From positions 472,383-484,582 of the forward strand of contig MU631350.1 of the NCBI GenBank assembly GCA_026770615.1: a DNA stretch of 12,200 nt. The letters run 5' to 3'. The notes beneath the pieces were generated by a model. The model was given only the letters and a program-made list of their open reading frames with translations, made no database searches and was not told the DNA's origin. Of this stretch, positions 1 to 7,928 are shown in pieces. The stretch is from Pavlovales sp. CCMP2436. Lineage: Eukaryota; Haptophyta; Pavlovophyceae; Pavlovales. Position 1 is the stretch's first letter; every line of letters starts with the position of its first letter. Both the position numbers and the translations under genes were made by a program.

Positions 1-84
1 GGCGGTGGCGGCGGCGGCAGCGGCGGCGGCGGCGGCAATGGAGGCTGCGACGGCGACGGCGACGGAGACGGAGTGTGGCTTTAG
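1..84 (+). repeat. GGC / GACGGC low-complexity tract at window edge
   Basis: Positions 1-36 are almost pure GGC triplets and about 48-72 are GAC/GGC/GGA triplets. Frame 1 reads as a Gly-, then Asp/Gly-rich stretch ending in a TAG at 82-84. This could be the C-terminal tail of a protein whose gene lies to the left, with a possible AATAAA at about 220. The same bases are equally well a simple trinucleotide repeat in a leader or spacer. Nothing else identifies a gene, so it is called as low-complexity sequence only. Confidence 0.5.
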
Positions 85-574
85 ATGAGAACGTGGGGCG
101 CGTTCGGCAACTTAAAGGTTTTTCTTTTTCAGCGCTTAGCTGAAGGTACCTGCTGGCACGGCGGTTTCACTCGCGAGAGTGACGTTGTTATGAACCGACG
201 GCGTTGTGAGACACGGGCGGAATAAATAATAATGATTAGGGACTAAAACTATTACGAAATCAGGATGGCGGAGGGAAGCTCGAGCGTAGATCCGCAGACC
301 GTGGAGTGCGATTGAGAAGACAGACGCGATCGCTAGAGGACTCGTCGCAAGGGGATATAACTACTATATTAATGTAGGGGGGTTCGGGCTGACGGTACGT
401 TTCAAGTTCAAGTCAGGCTGATCTTAGCGCTCCGACGCAGGCTCCTACGCGCGTAACTGCTATATGATTGCTACTTACTTGAAGTACGGTGGATGCTTCA
501 CGCCCCCGTTTTGCGGGATAAGCCCGTAAGTTAACGCAAGAGGTTACTAGCTCCTCGTCGCGGACTTCTCACCC
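85..574. other. Intergenic, no gene seen
   Basis: About 490 bases without a supported gene. An AATAAA hexamer near 220 could be a poly(A) signal for a + strand gene to the left. The only structured part is a copy of a dispersed 60-bp repeat at 379-438, listed separately. Confidence 0.4.
379..438 (+). repeat. Dispersed repeat family 1, copy A
   Basis: This 60-bp segment recurs in the same orientation at 4406-4463. The two copies differ at five positions plus a 2-nt gap. The conserved core includes GGGGTTCGGGCTG and GTTTCAAGTTCAAGTCA. The family is unknown. The TTCAAGTTCAAGTC part faintly resembles a tRNA B box, but no tRNA fold forms. Confidence 0.75.
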
Positions 575-1178
575 GTGCCACATTATAAAAAAATTCTAGT
601 ACCACATAAGCTTAAAATATGTGGCACATTAAGAACGCTGCCACATTAGCGCGAGGCACGGCGCGCAAGGGCGCGGAGCGCAAGGATGCGAGGGTAGACT
701 CAGCGCGCCCACTCTGCGAACAGTCCGCTCGACCCACCAGTTGCCCCGCCGTCGAGCCCCGGTCCGAGTTCGAGCACACCAGTGCGACCTTCGAGCGACA
801 AGCGAAGAGCGGTCGGTGCGGTGCGAGCACGCGACCGACCGCGACGCATCACTGCGCACGCTCTCCTCCACGGCCCTCGAGCATCGTGTCGGACGATGTG
901 TCGAGCGGCCAGGCCGAGCGCGCGGGTCGCAGCCTGGAAGCGCGCGCGCCGTTATGCCATCCTGCGCCGGATGTAGCGGAGGTGGCGCGTGCGAGGAACC
1001 GCCACCCTGCGCGAGCTCTAGTTGCCTGCGGTGGCGACTAGGGCTCGCGCAGGGCGGCGACACGGCGCGCAACCGTCGCCTGAGCTGCGAGACGTGCGCG
1101 CGCCGCCCGCGCTACGTCCACTGCCCGCGCGCTGTGGTGCAATTCTATAATGTGGTATCGAAAATCTATAATGTGGTA
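575..1178. repeat. Block bounded by CCACATTATA / TATAATGTGG repeats, possible MITE-like element
   Basis: The left edge has CCACATTATA at 578-587 with a second CCACAT at 602-607. The right edge has the inverse, TATAATGTGGTA, at 1146-1157 and again at 1167-1178. The paired spacing (24 and 21 nt) at both ends in opposite orientation resembles terminal inverted repeats with subterminal copies. At the left edge GTGCCACAT (575-583) is also inverted at 619-627. The interior, about 650-1135, is very GC-rich, unlike its AT-rich edges, and codes for nothing recognisable. A non-autonomous DNA element fits, but no target-site duplication was identified and a cluster of protein-binding sites is the alternative. 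Confidence 0.4.
1005..1054. repeat. 22-bp hairpin with 6-nt loop
   Basis: The arms 1005-1026 and 1033-1054 are reverse complements except at two positions, and both exceptions become G-U pairs in a + strand transcript. The loop is TGCGGT. Pairing continues for four bases (CCGC) outside one flanking mismatch. It lies inside the GC-rich block and overlaps no supported gene. Confidence 0.75.
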
Positions 1179-1197
1179 CCGTTATAATGTTTAATAA

Positions 1198-1264
1198 TAG
1201 TACTCTTAACGTCCCCCGACGTGGAGCCCGAAGGCGTACGGGCACGACATGGGAGGGTCAGCGC
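1198..1264 (+). repeat. Dispersed repeat family 2, copy 1
   Basis: These 67 bases match 7221-7287 on the opposite strand at 60 of 67 positions with no gap. The second copy lies inside intron 1 of the ARMH3-like gene. The conserved core contains TTAACGTCCCCCGAC, GGCGTACGGGCA and GACATGGGAGGGTCAG. No coding or RNA family was recognised. Confidence 0.85.
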
Positions 1265-1341
1265 ATCGGTCGTCTCATGTGCTATCTTGCTCCCCGCGTC
1301 GTCTCTCCGCCACGAACCTTGCTCGTCGTCGCGGTACTGAA

Positions 1342-1353
1342 TATAATGTGGTA
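1342..1353 (+). repeat. Third direct copy of TATAATGTGGTA
   Basis: This exact 12-mer also occurs at 1146-1157 and 1167-1178. This copy lies about 300 bp upstream of the transporter start codon, so the motif could be either a mobile-element end or an upstream regulatory site. Confidence 0.6.
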
Positions 1354-1399
1354 GAGGTATGCCCTCGTCTCGGACCTGCGCTTGCCCCTGCACTGGAGG

Positions 1400-1406
1400 A
1401 TAAAAG
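1400..1406 (+). promoter_or_regulatory. TATA-like box upstream of the transporter gene
   Basis: ATAAAAG sits about 250 bp before the proposed ATG at 1655. A C-rich tract (1543-1560) lies between them. Placement fits a promoter with a long leader, but many protist promoters lack TATA boxes, so this is a weak call. Confidence 0.2.
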
Positions 1407-1542
1407 ATGGCCACCCAGTGCTCAGAATTAAAAACATCGCCAAGCCGCCACCAACAGCGAAGCGGGTACCACGGCACGGCGGTCCAGCAGCTTGGCGCCA
1501 GTTCCGTCTCGGCCCGGCGTGAGAGTCGACGGCGGCGTTAGT

Positions 1543-1560
1543 CCCCCCCCTCCCCCCCCC
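1543..1560 (+). repeat. C-tract (C8-T-C9)
   Basis: A near-homopolymer of 17 C interrupted by one T, about 95 bp upstream of the transporter start codon and probably in its 5' leader. Confidence 0.85.
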
Positions 1561-1654
1561 ATTGGCGGCCTCGTCGAAGGGGAAGCCGGAGGCGGACTTG
1601 CGCGTGTTGGGGGCGCGAGCGTTGGGCGCGGCTTCTAGCGGACGCACCGCCGCC

Positions 1655-2883
1655 ATGAGGGGGGTCGCCGCGCTGGCCGCAGCGGTCGCCACGCTACAAT
1701 GGACCGCGCTCAGCGTCGCGCTGATCCTCTTCAACAAGTGGCTGATGGGCTACGGCGGGTTCCCGTACCCGCTCACGCTCTGCGCGCTGCACATGCTGAC
1801 GAGCTTTTCGATCGCCCTGGTCTTCTGCCTCCTCGGCTACATCGAGACCAACCTCACGCTTAAGCAGTTTGTCAAGTTTATCGTGCCAATGGGCCTGCTC
1901 TTTGCAGCGGCAATCTGCACGGGCAACGAGGCGGTCCTCTACCTCAGCATCCCGTTCATCCAGATGGTGAAGGCGTGGACGCCGACGGTCGTGCTCCTCC
2001 TCTCGACGCTCGCGGGGCTCGAGTCGCTCTCGTGCCGGCTCGTCAGCATCGTCCTCATCACGAGCAGTGGCGTGGCGCTCGCGATCTACGGAGAGCTGCA
2101 ATTCAACATGTTCGGGTTCTGCATGATCCTCACCTCAGTCGTCCTCGAGGCGCTGCGTCTGGTGCTTGTCGAGCTGCTCTTCTCGTCCAATGAGGTGCGG
2201 CTGAGCGGACTCTCGGGCGTCTTCTACATGTCACCCGTGTGCTTCCTTGCGGTGGTGCCCGTGGCGTATGTGTTCGAGGGCACCAAGGCGCTGGATGCGG
2301 TGGCCGCGGGGCAGGTACAGCCTCACCTATTAGCGCTTAACGCTTGCTGCGCCTTCATGCTCAACGTCTCGAGCCTCGTCCTGGTCAAGGCCACTTCCGC
2401 ACTCACGCTCAAGGTAGGCAGCGCAGTAAACGCCCCGTGCTGCACTCCGCCCCGTTGCGAGCGCGATCCCCCCCTGTGCACGCGTTCGCTCGCTCACAAA
2501 CGTGCAACCCCCTGCTCGTTGGATGCCCTGCTCGGCAGGTGGTGGGCGTTTTTAAGGATTGGATTGTGATTGTCATCTCCTCGATCGTCTTCAGCTCTGT
2601 CGTGGGGAAGATGCAGTGGGTCGGCTACAGCGTGGCCTTCGTGGGGATCCTGATGTACACGCAACACAAGTACGCGCAGTACTTGGAGAAGCAGGATGGG
2701 GACGGGAAAGACACCATTCCCCTTCTCAGTAGTGAATCTGACCATTCTGAACCGGACGAGGAGGAAGGGAAACCGTTCTCCGGGGAGTTGTCGCACAACA
2801 TGGTTGCCAGTGCGGCGCACGTGTCGACCGGCGGAACTGACGATAGCTCGCGCCCTGGTCGAGCCCCGGGCGCGGCTGACTGA
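1655..2883 (+). CDS. Triose-phosphate-transporter family (DMT) sugar-phosphate/nucleotide-sugar translocator
   Basis: Join 1655-2413 and 2539-2883, 367 residues. The ATG at 1655 follows CCGCCGCC; the frame is open further upstream, to about 1562, without another ATG. The protein is mostly hydrophobic to about residue 294 (around ten membrane segments), a usual length for the family. Family signatures are FNKWL (26-30), FPYP (36-39), KAWTPT (106-111), EALRLVL (165-171) and, across the splice junction, TLKVVGVFKDW (251-261). The KDW form resembles plant KD-type putative phosphate translocators. Such proteins exchange sugar phosphates or nucleotide sugars across Golgi, ER or plastid membranes; the substrate cannot be read here. 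The hydrophilic tail (295-367) is acidic and contains DTIPLL (311-316), an acidic dileucine-type sorting motif. No plastid transit peptide is visible, so an endomembrane location is more likely (inference). Confidence 0.9.
2414..2538 (+). other. Intron of the transporter gene (125 bp, phase 0)
   Basis: The donor is AAG|GTAGGC and the acceptor CGGCAG|GTGGTG. Removal joins ...SALTLK to VVGVFKDW..., restoring the conserved C-terminal motif of the family. Reading through the intron destroys that motif, which makes the boundaries convincing. Confidence 0.92.
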
Positions 2884-2922
2884 GTGATGCACGGCGCCCC
2901 GCGCGGCACGGGCTACTCACCC

Positions 2923-2939
2923 GGCTAGGGCTAGGGTTA
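2923..2939 (+). repeat. Short telomere-like tract in 3' UTR
   Basis: GGCTAGGGCTAGGGTTA, 40 bp after the transporter stop codon, resembles two to three degenerate TTAGGG-type units. It is too short to be a real telomeric array. Confidence 0.35.
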
Positions 2940-3115
2940 TGAGCGGGCCGCCGCATCAGCAACATGCACCTGTGCTAGCCATTATGATGGAGTTTTGTTT
3001 CATCATATTGTATACTGCTGTATTAACTACTCACTTTACGTTGACTTACGCACTCTTTGAGTCTTAGTAATAGTAGTTTCACGGTCATCTATAGTTTGGA
3101 GATGCCGTGCACGGA

Positions 3116-3121
3116 AATAAA
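3116..3121 (+). terminator. Candidate poly(A) signal AATAAA for the transporter gene
   Basis: First canonical AATAAA after the stop, about 235 bp downstream. It would end a 3' UTR of about 250 nt. The surrounding CGGAAATAAA is repeated at 5328-5337. Polyadenylation signals vary among protists, so this is only plausible. Confidence 0.35.
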
Positions 3122-4336
3122 GTTTTGAGAAAGTCAGACGAAGTCAGGGTTACATACAGAAGAATGGCCACCTGCATTCGGATATCAACCCTTCTACTGT
3201 CGGCAGCAGTCGCCCGCTCCTCAACATCGCCCGTGCTGCATGTCTCGTTCGTGATGGCACGGACATCACGTGTGAGCCTGGCGCATTCGGCTGTGCTACG
3301 CCTTATATCTGAGCTCAGATGGCGCGGGCAGACTTGAGCAGTTGAGCTCACAAGTCATCAGTTCCCCACGACTCCACCGTGGGCGGACAGCCGCGTGGTC
3401 ATAAATATTTAGTTCTTCATGCTACAGTCTAAGTCTCTTAGAAATATTAATAAGCTAATTGAAATTTCAACTGCAATTATTCGAAAGTTTAACTTAAATA
3501 CATATTTATTATATTTTTATTACTCATACTATTACTGCAGAGCGGCGGTGATCATATGTACTCGTGTGCCAGCGCGCGATGACCGGCGACAAGGGACTCT
3601 ACGTCGAGCGCGAGCGGCTTGCCGATCACTGGGCGTCAGAGATACGCCTAAGGAGCACGCAGAGACGGGGTGCTGCGCCTGCCCCGCGAGTGCATCATGA
3701 CACTCTAGCGCGCCCACACTTGCATCCGCGCGGTCGCCGGCGGGGAGGTTCCGATGGCTAGCCCGTGCTGCAGTTACGCGCGCTCCCCGGCCTGGTCTCC
3801 GGACGGCGCGTCGGAAAGTGAAGCGGAGACTAAAGTGGAGGATCCATCTGACGTTGGCAGCGGAACAGACTAAAGACAAAGTCAACATTTATAATTTATC
3901 TAGCTATATCATTTGTTTATTTAAATTTCAGAGGCATTGTCTACGCTCGCTATAGGCACCGTAAATGAATTGAAGAGAATTAAATGTGTAAACTAACTTG
4001 TTCAGCATTGGATAACATTTAAACAATTACTGCTTGTCTCCAAATCTGCCGAAATCACACTGTTTTTAATATCGGTAGTTACCTACCGGTGATGCTGCAG
4101 GTGACTTCAATCAGCTTGCCAGCGACTGGCAACAATAGGCAGAACATCCCATTTCACGGAATAGCCGTGGCATGTAATCCAGACACGGCATTGTTCGTAG
4201 CCGCCAACGATGACGCACCACGCAACCGCTGTTGCGTGCATAACCAATTAGCGACAAATGATATAGAGGAAGCGGACCAAGCACGATGTACCCGCAGAAA
4301 GCGTGGCACTAGATCTGATCGAACATGCGTCCTAGG
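3122..4336. other. Intergenic spacer, no gene seen
   Basis: About 1.2 kb with no recognisable coding region on either strand. The only open frames are short (up to 118 codons), compositionally biased and unlike any family I know. About 3400-3540 is markedly AT-rich, 3541-3880 turns GC-rich, and about 3885-4080 is AT-rich again. A small hairpin CGGTAG/CTACCG flanks TTAC near 4075-4090. Confidence 0.5.
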
Positions 4337-4374
4337 AATCGAGTGCCGCCCTGCGCTTTAATCGAGTGCCGCCC
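4337..4374 (+). repeat. Two direct copies of a 15-mer
   Basis: AATCGAGTGCCGCCC occurs at 4337-4351 and again at 4360-4374, 23 bp apart start to start. It lies directly before the hairpin at 4376-4422. Confidence 0.75.
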
Positions 4375-4375
4375 C

Positions 4376-4422
4376 CCGCCAACCTCCGAACCCCCCTTCG
4401 GAAAAGGGGTTCGGGCTGGCGG
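4376..4422. repeat. Hairpin with 17-19 nt arms
   Basis: The left arm 4376-4394 and right arm 4406-4422 pair except for one A-C mismatch and a 2-nt bulge, around an 11-nt loop. The right arm is also the start of dispersed repeat 1; copy A at 379 has that arm but not the left one. Confidence 0.7.
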
Positions 4423-4463
4423 TGTTTCAAGTTCAAGTCAAGCTGATCTCAGAGCTCCGATGC
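4406..4463 (+). repeat. Dispersed repeat family 1, copy B
   Basis: Direct copy of 379-438 with five substitutions and a 2-nt deletion. It is followed by AT-rich sequence, as is the first copy. Confidence 0.75.
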
Positions 4464-4621
4464 GCCAGTCATATATATAACGCGCTCTTCAGTATTACAT
4501 ATAATTTTTATTTCTGATAGGGATTCAAGCTGGCGTCTGACTGTTCTGAATGTTGTGCTGGTCTGAGCGCTGCGTCGCGCATTGCCTGGTGCGTGCCTAA
4601 CATTCGATATATTACTATATA

Positions 4622-4723
4622 TATATAGCGGCTCAGCATGGTTCAACAGGTCTTGTTCACTCACTGACTTGGTCGACGTCAGACGTTAGTCCTGGCAGCA
4701 GGGATGGTGGTGGTAGAGGTGAG
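4622..4723 (+). repeat. 102-bp inverted repeat, left arm
   Basis: The reverse complement of 8889-8990 matches this segment at 97 of 102 positions without a gap. Homology stops sharply on both sides: TA-dinucleotide sequence outside, unrelated sequence inside. The two arms point toward each other and enclose about 4.2 kb, including the whole ARMH3-like gene. Confidence 0.92.
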
Positions 4724-4757
4724 GTTGGTGGTGAACTCGTAGCAATTGCCACAGGTT

Positions 4758-5094
4758 CCCCCCCCCTATTACTACAGCGGTGGGCTACAGCCGGCGGCCT
4801 CCGGCCGCCGCCCGGGCCCAGACTGGGCGGCCCGCACCATGGTTGGGCCCTGCAGGCCCAGTCTGCTACGCCCTCCGCAGACTGGAGCAGACTGGCGGGG
4901 GCTGCGCCCCGGCTCTTAGAAAGCCCCGCAGGGCCCCCGGGGGCCCCGCCGGAGGCGCCTATGTGACTAACATATAACTAACCTTGTCACATAGCCCGGG
5001 GGCCCACGGGGCCCCAGTGGGGCCGCGGATATTCCCCGTACGTTACGCCTTTTCTAAGAGCCGGGCTGCGCCCCCGCCAGGGCAGACTGGGGCC
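4758..5094. repeat. GC-rich foldback region with nested hairpins
   Basis: After a C9 tract (4758-4766) comes a perfect 8-bp hairpin with a 3-nt loop (4792-4799/4803-4810). A larger nested foldback follows: 4855-4866 pairs with 5082-5094, 4892-4922 with 5050-5080 (CTGGCGGGGG and CCGGCTCTTAGAAA blocks), and TATGTGAC at 4960-4967 with 4986-4993 around an AT-rich 18-nt loop. CAGACTGG occurs at 4819, 4878, 4888 and 5083, and inverted at 4858. It looks like a foldback or MITE-type element; open frames across it are composition artefacts. Confidence 0.7.
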
Positions 5095-5196
5095 AGCCGA
5101 GGCCGCTGGCACAAAAAGGGAGGTTTTGCAGCCCGGGCGTCTTCTCGGTGGACCTGGTTATGCTCAGAATTCGAATTAGAAGTACCAGGTAGAATG

Positions 5197-5260
5197 ATTA
5201 TCATCAGCATTATCGTTATCATCATCATTATTATCATCGTCGATGAACAGTTATTATTAT
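5197..5260 (+). repeat. Imperfect ATT/ATC microsatellite
   Basis: Runs of ATTATC, ATC and ATT triplets. A similar tract (7160-7216) occurs on the opposite strand inside ARMH3 intron 1. Confidence 0.8.
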
Positions 5261-5380
5261 GACTGTTATTGTCACAGTCGGTTGCCAGGAGCGTTTCAAC
5301 AACTAATTAGTTAGTGGTAGTGGTACGCGGAAATAAAAGTTGAGAGTCGAGACGCCACGGCTCGTCACTCCTGCTGCCTT

Positions 5381-7928
5381 TCACTGCGCGCCCAAGAACT
5401 CAAGCGTTGAGTCCGCGCGGAAACCGGAAATCAACAACCGCGAGACCGACTGGAAGAAGGGCACGTTGGTCGGGTTCTCGGGCGGCAGCTGCCACCTGTG
5501 CAAGCTAGCGGCCATCTGCGGCTGCACCTCGAGCTGCAACTCGCGCAGCGCGCCCATCACGTCCGCCTGCGAGTGTGACGGGCCGCTGGGCGCCTCGAGC
5601 TTGTCGAGCGTCAGCACGATGATCCGGCGCACCAGTGCGAGCGCCGCAACGAGCCGGCCGCTGCGATCGCGCCGCTTGCCCTCCTTGAAGAGGCGCTCGA
5701 ACTCGCGGTGCCGCCTTACGATTTCGTAGGCGAACTGCTGCTGCAGCGCAGCCTCTGGCAGGAAGGAGGCACCGTGCACCAACACCATGTTGACGACGCT
5801 CATGTGCTGCGCAGCGCAAGGGGCATCGGCGGGGCGGGAGTGGGGAGGGCAGGGTAGGTGTGCGCGATTGGGGTGAGGGCGGAGGGGATTTGCGATTGGG
5901 GGCAAGAGTTTGAGGGTTTTTTTCTGATTAAGAGACAGGAGGTAGGGGGCAGGCGGCAGCACGCAGCGGGCAGTTCAGATCGCCACCTGCAGGCAGACGC
6001 CGAGCCAGCCACCGGGCGAGTCCCCGTCCGGGATGTCGCTGTTGGTGGCGCAGTGCAGCAACGACCCCACCACTGCCAGCCACAGCGGCCTCCAGTTTGC
6101 GTCCGCGAGCTTCACCTCGGCCGCCCGTTGCCAGAGCATCAGCCGGTGCGCGAGCAGCAGGGCGGAGTGGAAGGCGTCGGCGGGCACCACCCGGCGCAAG
6201 TTCTGCGAGAGCGTGAGCGTGACCATTTCGACGAGTGCGCTGGCGAGCGTCGCGTGGCGGGTGGTGCGCCGGAGGACCGCCACGCCGCGCTCGACGCGCC
6301 AGAGCGGCAGATCGCCTCCGAGCGAGCGTGCGTGCGCGGCCTCGAGGAACTTGTCGTCCGACGCAGCGCTCAGCAGGGCCAGGGTGCACAGCCGCGTGAG
6401 CGCGACCGCGCCCGGCCGCCGTGCCTCGAGCGCGCCCAGCGTGGCCGCGGTGATCAGGTGGCGGAGTGTGGCGCAGTGTGCCGTCTCGCGATCGGTCCCG
6501 GGGGCGCTCAGCGTCGCACCCGCGCCCGCATCGCCGTGCTCGCTGCCCCCATTGCCGTGAGTGCTGGAGGCGTGGCCGTTCGATAGCTTGCCCTCTGTCG
6601 CCCCCTCCTTGCCCGCCTCCTTGCCCCTGCCGTTCGCGTTGGCGTCGGCGGCGGGCAGCAGCGAGAAGAAGGCGGTCCCGTACGCGGCGGGGTTGCCGCA
6701 GACCACCTCGTAAGCGTTGAGCGCGGCGGCGAGCAGCTCCGACTTGCACGCGCTCTCCGCGCTTGAGTCAAGCGAGCCGCTCGCCGCGCCGCCGGGCACC
6801 AAGTCGTCGAGCGTGAGCACCTCGAGTGAGCGCTGGAAAGCCCACAGCAAAGTGCCGCTCACCGAGCTCGCCACCGACGCCACCGACGCCGCGCTCAGCT
6901 CCGGCGCGCTGGGCCCGGCCTGCGCACCGGCGAGTAGCGCGGCGGACTGGCCGAGCGCGCGACCCACAGATGCCGCGGAGGAGCAGGCGTGCAGCCGGCG
7001 GCGGAAGGGATTGCGCGACTCATACTTCTGGTAGCTCGCCAGAAGCACGACCAGCTTGAGCGCCTGCGCGGTCAGAGGCGGGGGGGTTCAGCGTGAGGCA
7101 CGAAGCTGCGCGGAGGAGGCAGGCAGCCACGCGAAGGGAGGCAGTGCTTACTAATTATAATGATATAATAATAAGGATGATATTGATATTGATAATGATA
7201 ATGATAATGATAATAGAATAGCACTGACCCTCCCATGTCATGCCCGTACGCCCTCGGGCTGCAAGTCGGGGGACGTTAAAAGAACTAAAAAAAAAAAAAA
7301 AAGTGCTCACCTGCTCACGCAGTGGAGGCGAGTCGATCTCTGGGTCAGCCCCGTAGAGTACCCCGAAGATCTGCTCGGCCAGCTCCTCGCTCACCAGGAA
7401 TTCGAGCAGGATGTTGTGGTTGGCGTTCGTCGAGAGGCAGCCTATGCTCAGCGCGCAGGTGAGCGCCGCGTGGACCCGCCCGGCGTCGCGGCTGGCGAGC
7501 AGATTGCCCAGCGAGCCGAGCAGCCCACCCATCACAGCCTCGACCGTCTGGATTCCGCAGAAGAGCTCAAGCGTGTCCGAGCCGGGATCGGGAAACGACT
7601 TGTGCCCAAGCGTGCTCAGCACCGCGCCGAGCGTCTCGAGGGCGTGTGCGCAGGCCTCCGTGTCCTCGGACTCTAGGTGCGATATGCAGCGTGCGAAGAC
7701 GTCTCTGAAGAGGGCCTTGCGTGGACCCATGATCTGCTCCTCGGTCATTCCGATGATCTGCTGACGCAGCCACAGCCGGTTGACCTTGAGCAGGAACAAG
7801 GTGGACCATACCTCGTCGGGCGGGGACGCGTACGCGCTGCGGCCTGCCGGCTCGCTGAAGATTTGCTCATACGAAGCGACCACCTTCTCGCGGATGTACC
7901 GGCGGTTGCCGAGCTCCCAGTCAGTCAT
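5381..7928 (-). CDS. ARMH3: ARMH3-like armadillo-like helical protein (C10orf76/DUF1741 family)
   Basis: Minus-strand exons 7928-7311, 7063-5987 and 5806-5381 give 206+359+141 = 706 residues, close to human ARMH3 (about 690). The ATG at 7928 has an in-frame TAG three codons upstream. Recognisable points in order are an N-terminal REKVVASYEQIF segment, NHNILLEFLV in exon 1, VVLLASYQKYESRNPF (211-226), NWRPLW (529-534) and the C-terminal NMVLVHGASFLP, all matching ARMH3 order. Residues about 344-398 are a Gly/Asn/Ser-rich linker probably added in this lineage. In animals ARMH3 binds PI4KB at the Golgi, supports PI4P production and promotes GBF1/Arf1 function; the same role here is inferred from homology. 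The protein is expected to be all-helical and cytosolic or peripheral to the Golgi, with no signal or membrane segment. Both splice junctions are phase 0. Confidence 0.88.
5807..5986 (-). other. ARMH3-like gene intron 2 (180 bp, phase 0)
   Basis: Minus strand: donor CTGCAG|GTGGCG at 5986, pyrimidine-rich acceptor ending GCGCAG| at 5807. Removal joins GVCLQ to HMSVVNMV, aligning with the continuous family sequence. The intron frame is also open upstream of exon 3, but its translation is Pro-rich and non-homologous. Confidence 0.85.
7160..7216 (+). repeat. GATAAT/GATATT microsatellite in intron
   Basis: Imperfect GATATT and GATAAT hexamers, with at least three GATAAT units in a row near the end, directly before dispersed repeat 2. 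Confidence 0.85.
7221..7302 (+). repeat. Dispersed repeat family 2, copy 2, with A16 tail
   Basis: Bases 7221-7287 are the reverse complement of 1198-1264 (60/67). On the + strand the repeat ends in a 16-base A run (7287-7302), like a retroposed sequence with a poly(A) tail inserted antisense to ARMH3. AGCACT (7220-7225) and AGTGCT (7302-7307) form a 6-bp inverted pair around it; no direct target duplication was seen. Confidence 0.8.

Larger units (their letters stand above)
7064..7310 (-). other. ARMH3-like gene intron 1 (247 bp, phase 0) carrying repeats
   Basis: Minus strand: donor GAGCAG|GTGAGC at 7310, acceptor CGCGCAG| at 7064. Joining restores PPLREQ-ALKLVVLLASYQKYE, consistent with ARMH3. 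Eight bases into the intron is a T16 run, followed by the inverted copy of dispersed repeat 2 and a TTATCA/ATC microsatellite, so more than half of the intron is repeat-derived. Confidence 0.88.

Noticed and set aside
265..315. Short ORF with a good start context (MAEGSSS...)
   Set aside because: Only 16 codons before a stop, with no splice donor clearly in frame and no downstream exon recognised.
629..1187. Overlapping 140-150 codon open frames on both strands
   Set aside because: Several frames are open at once because the sequence is GC-rich and poor in stops. The translations are Arg/Ala/Ser/Cys-rich with no family resemblance.
3532..3888. Minus-strand 118-codon open frame
   Set aside because: Arg/Ala-rich, no motif, and limited to the GC-rich island of the spacer.
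5928..6749. Long frames antisense or shifted to ARMH3 exon 2 (both strands)
   Set aside because: They are shadows of the ARMH3 reading frame in GC-rich codons; only the ARMH3 frame shows homology.
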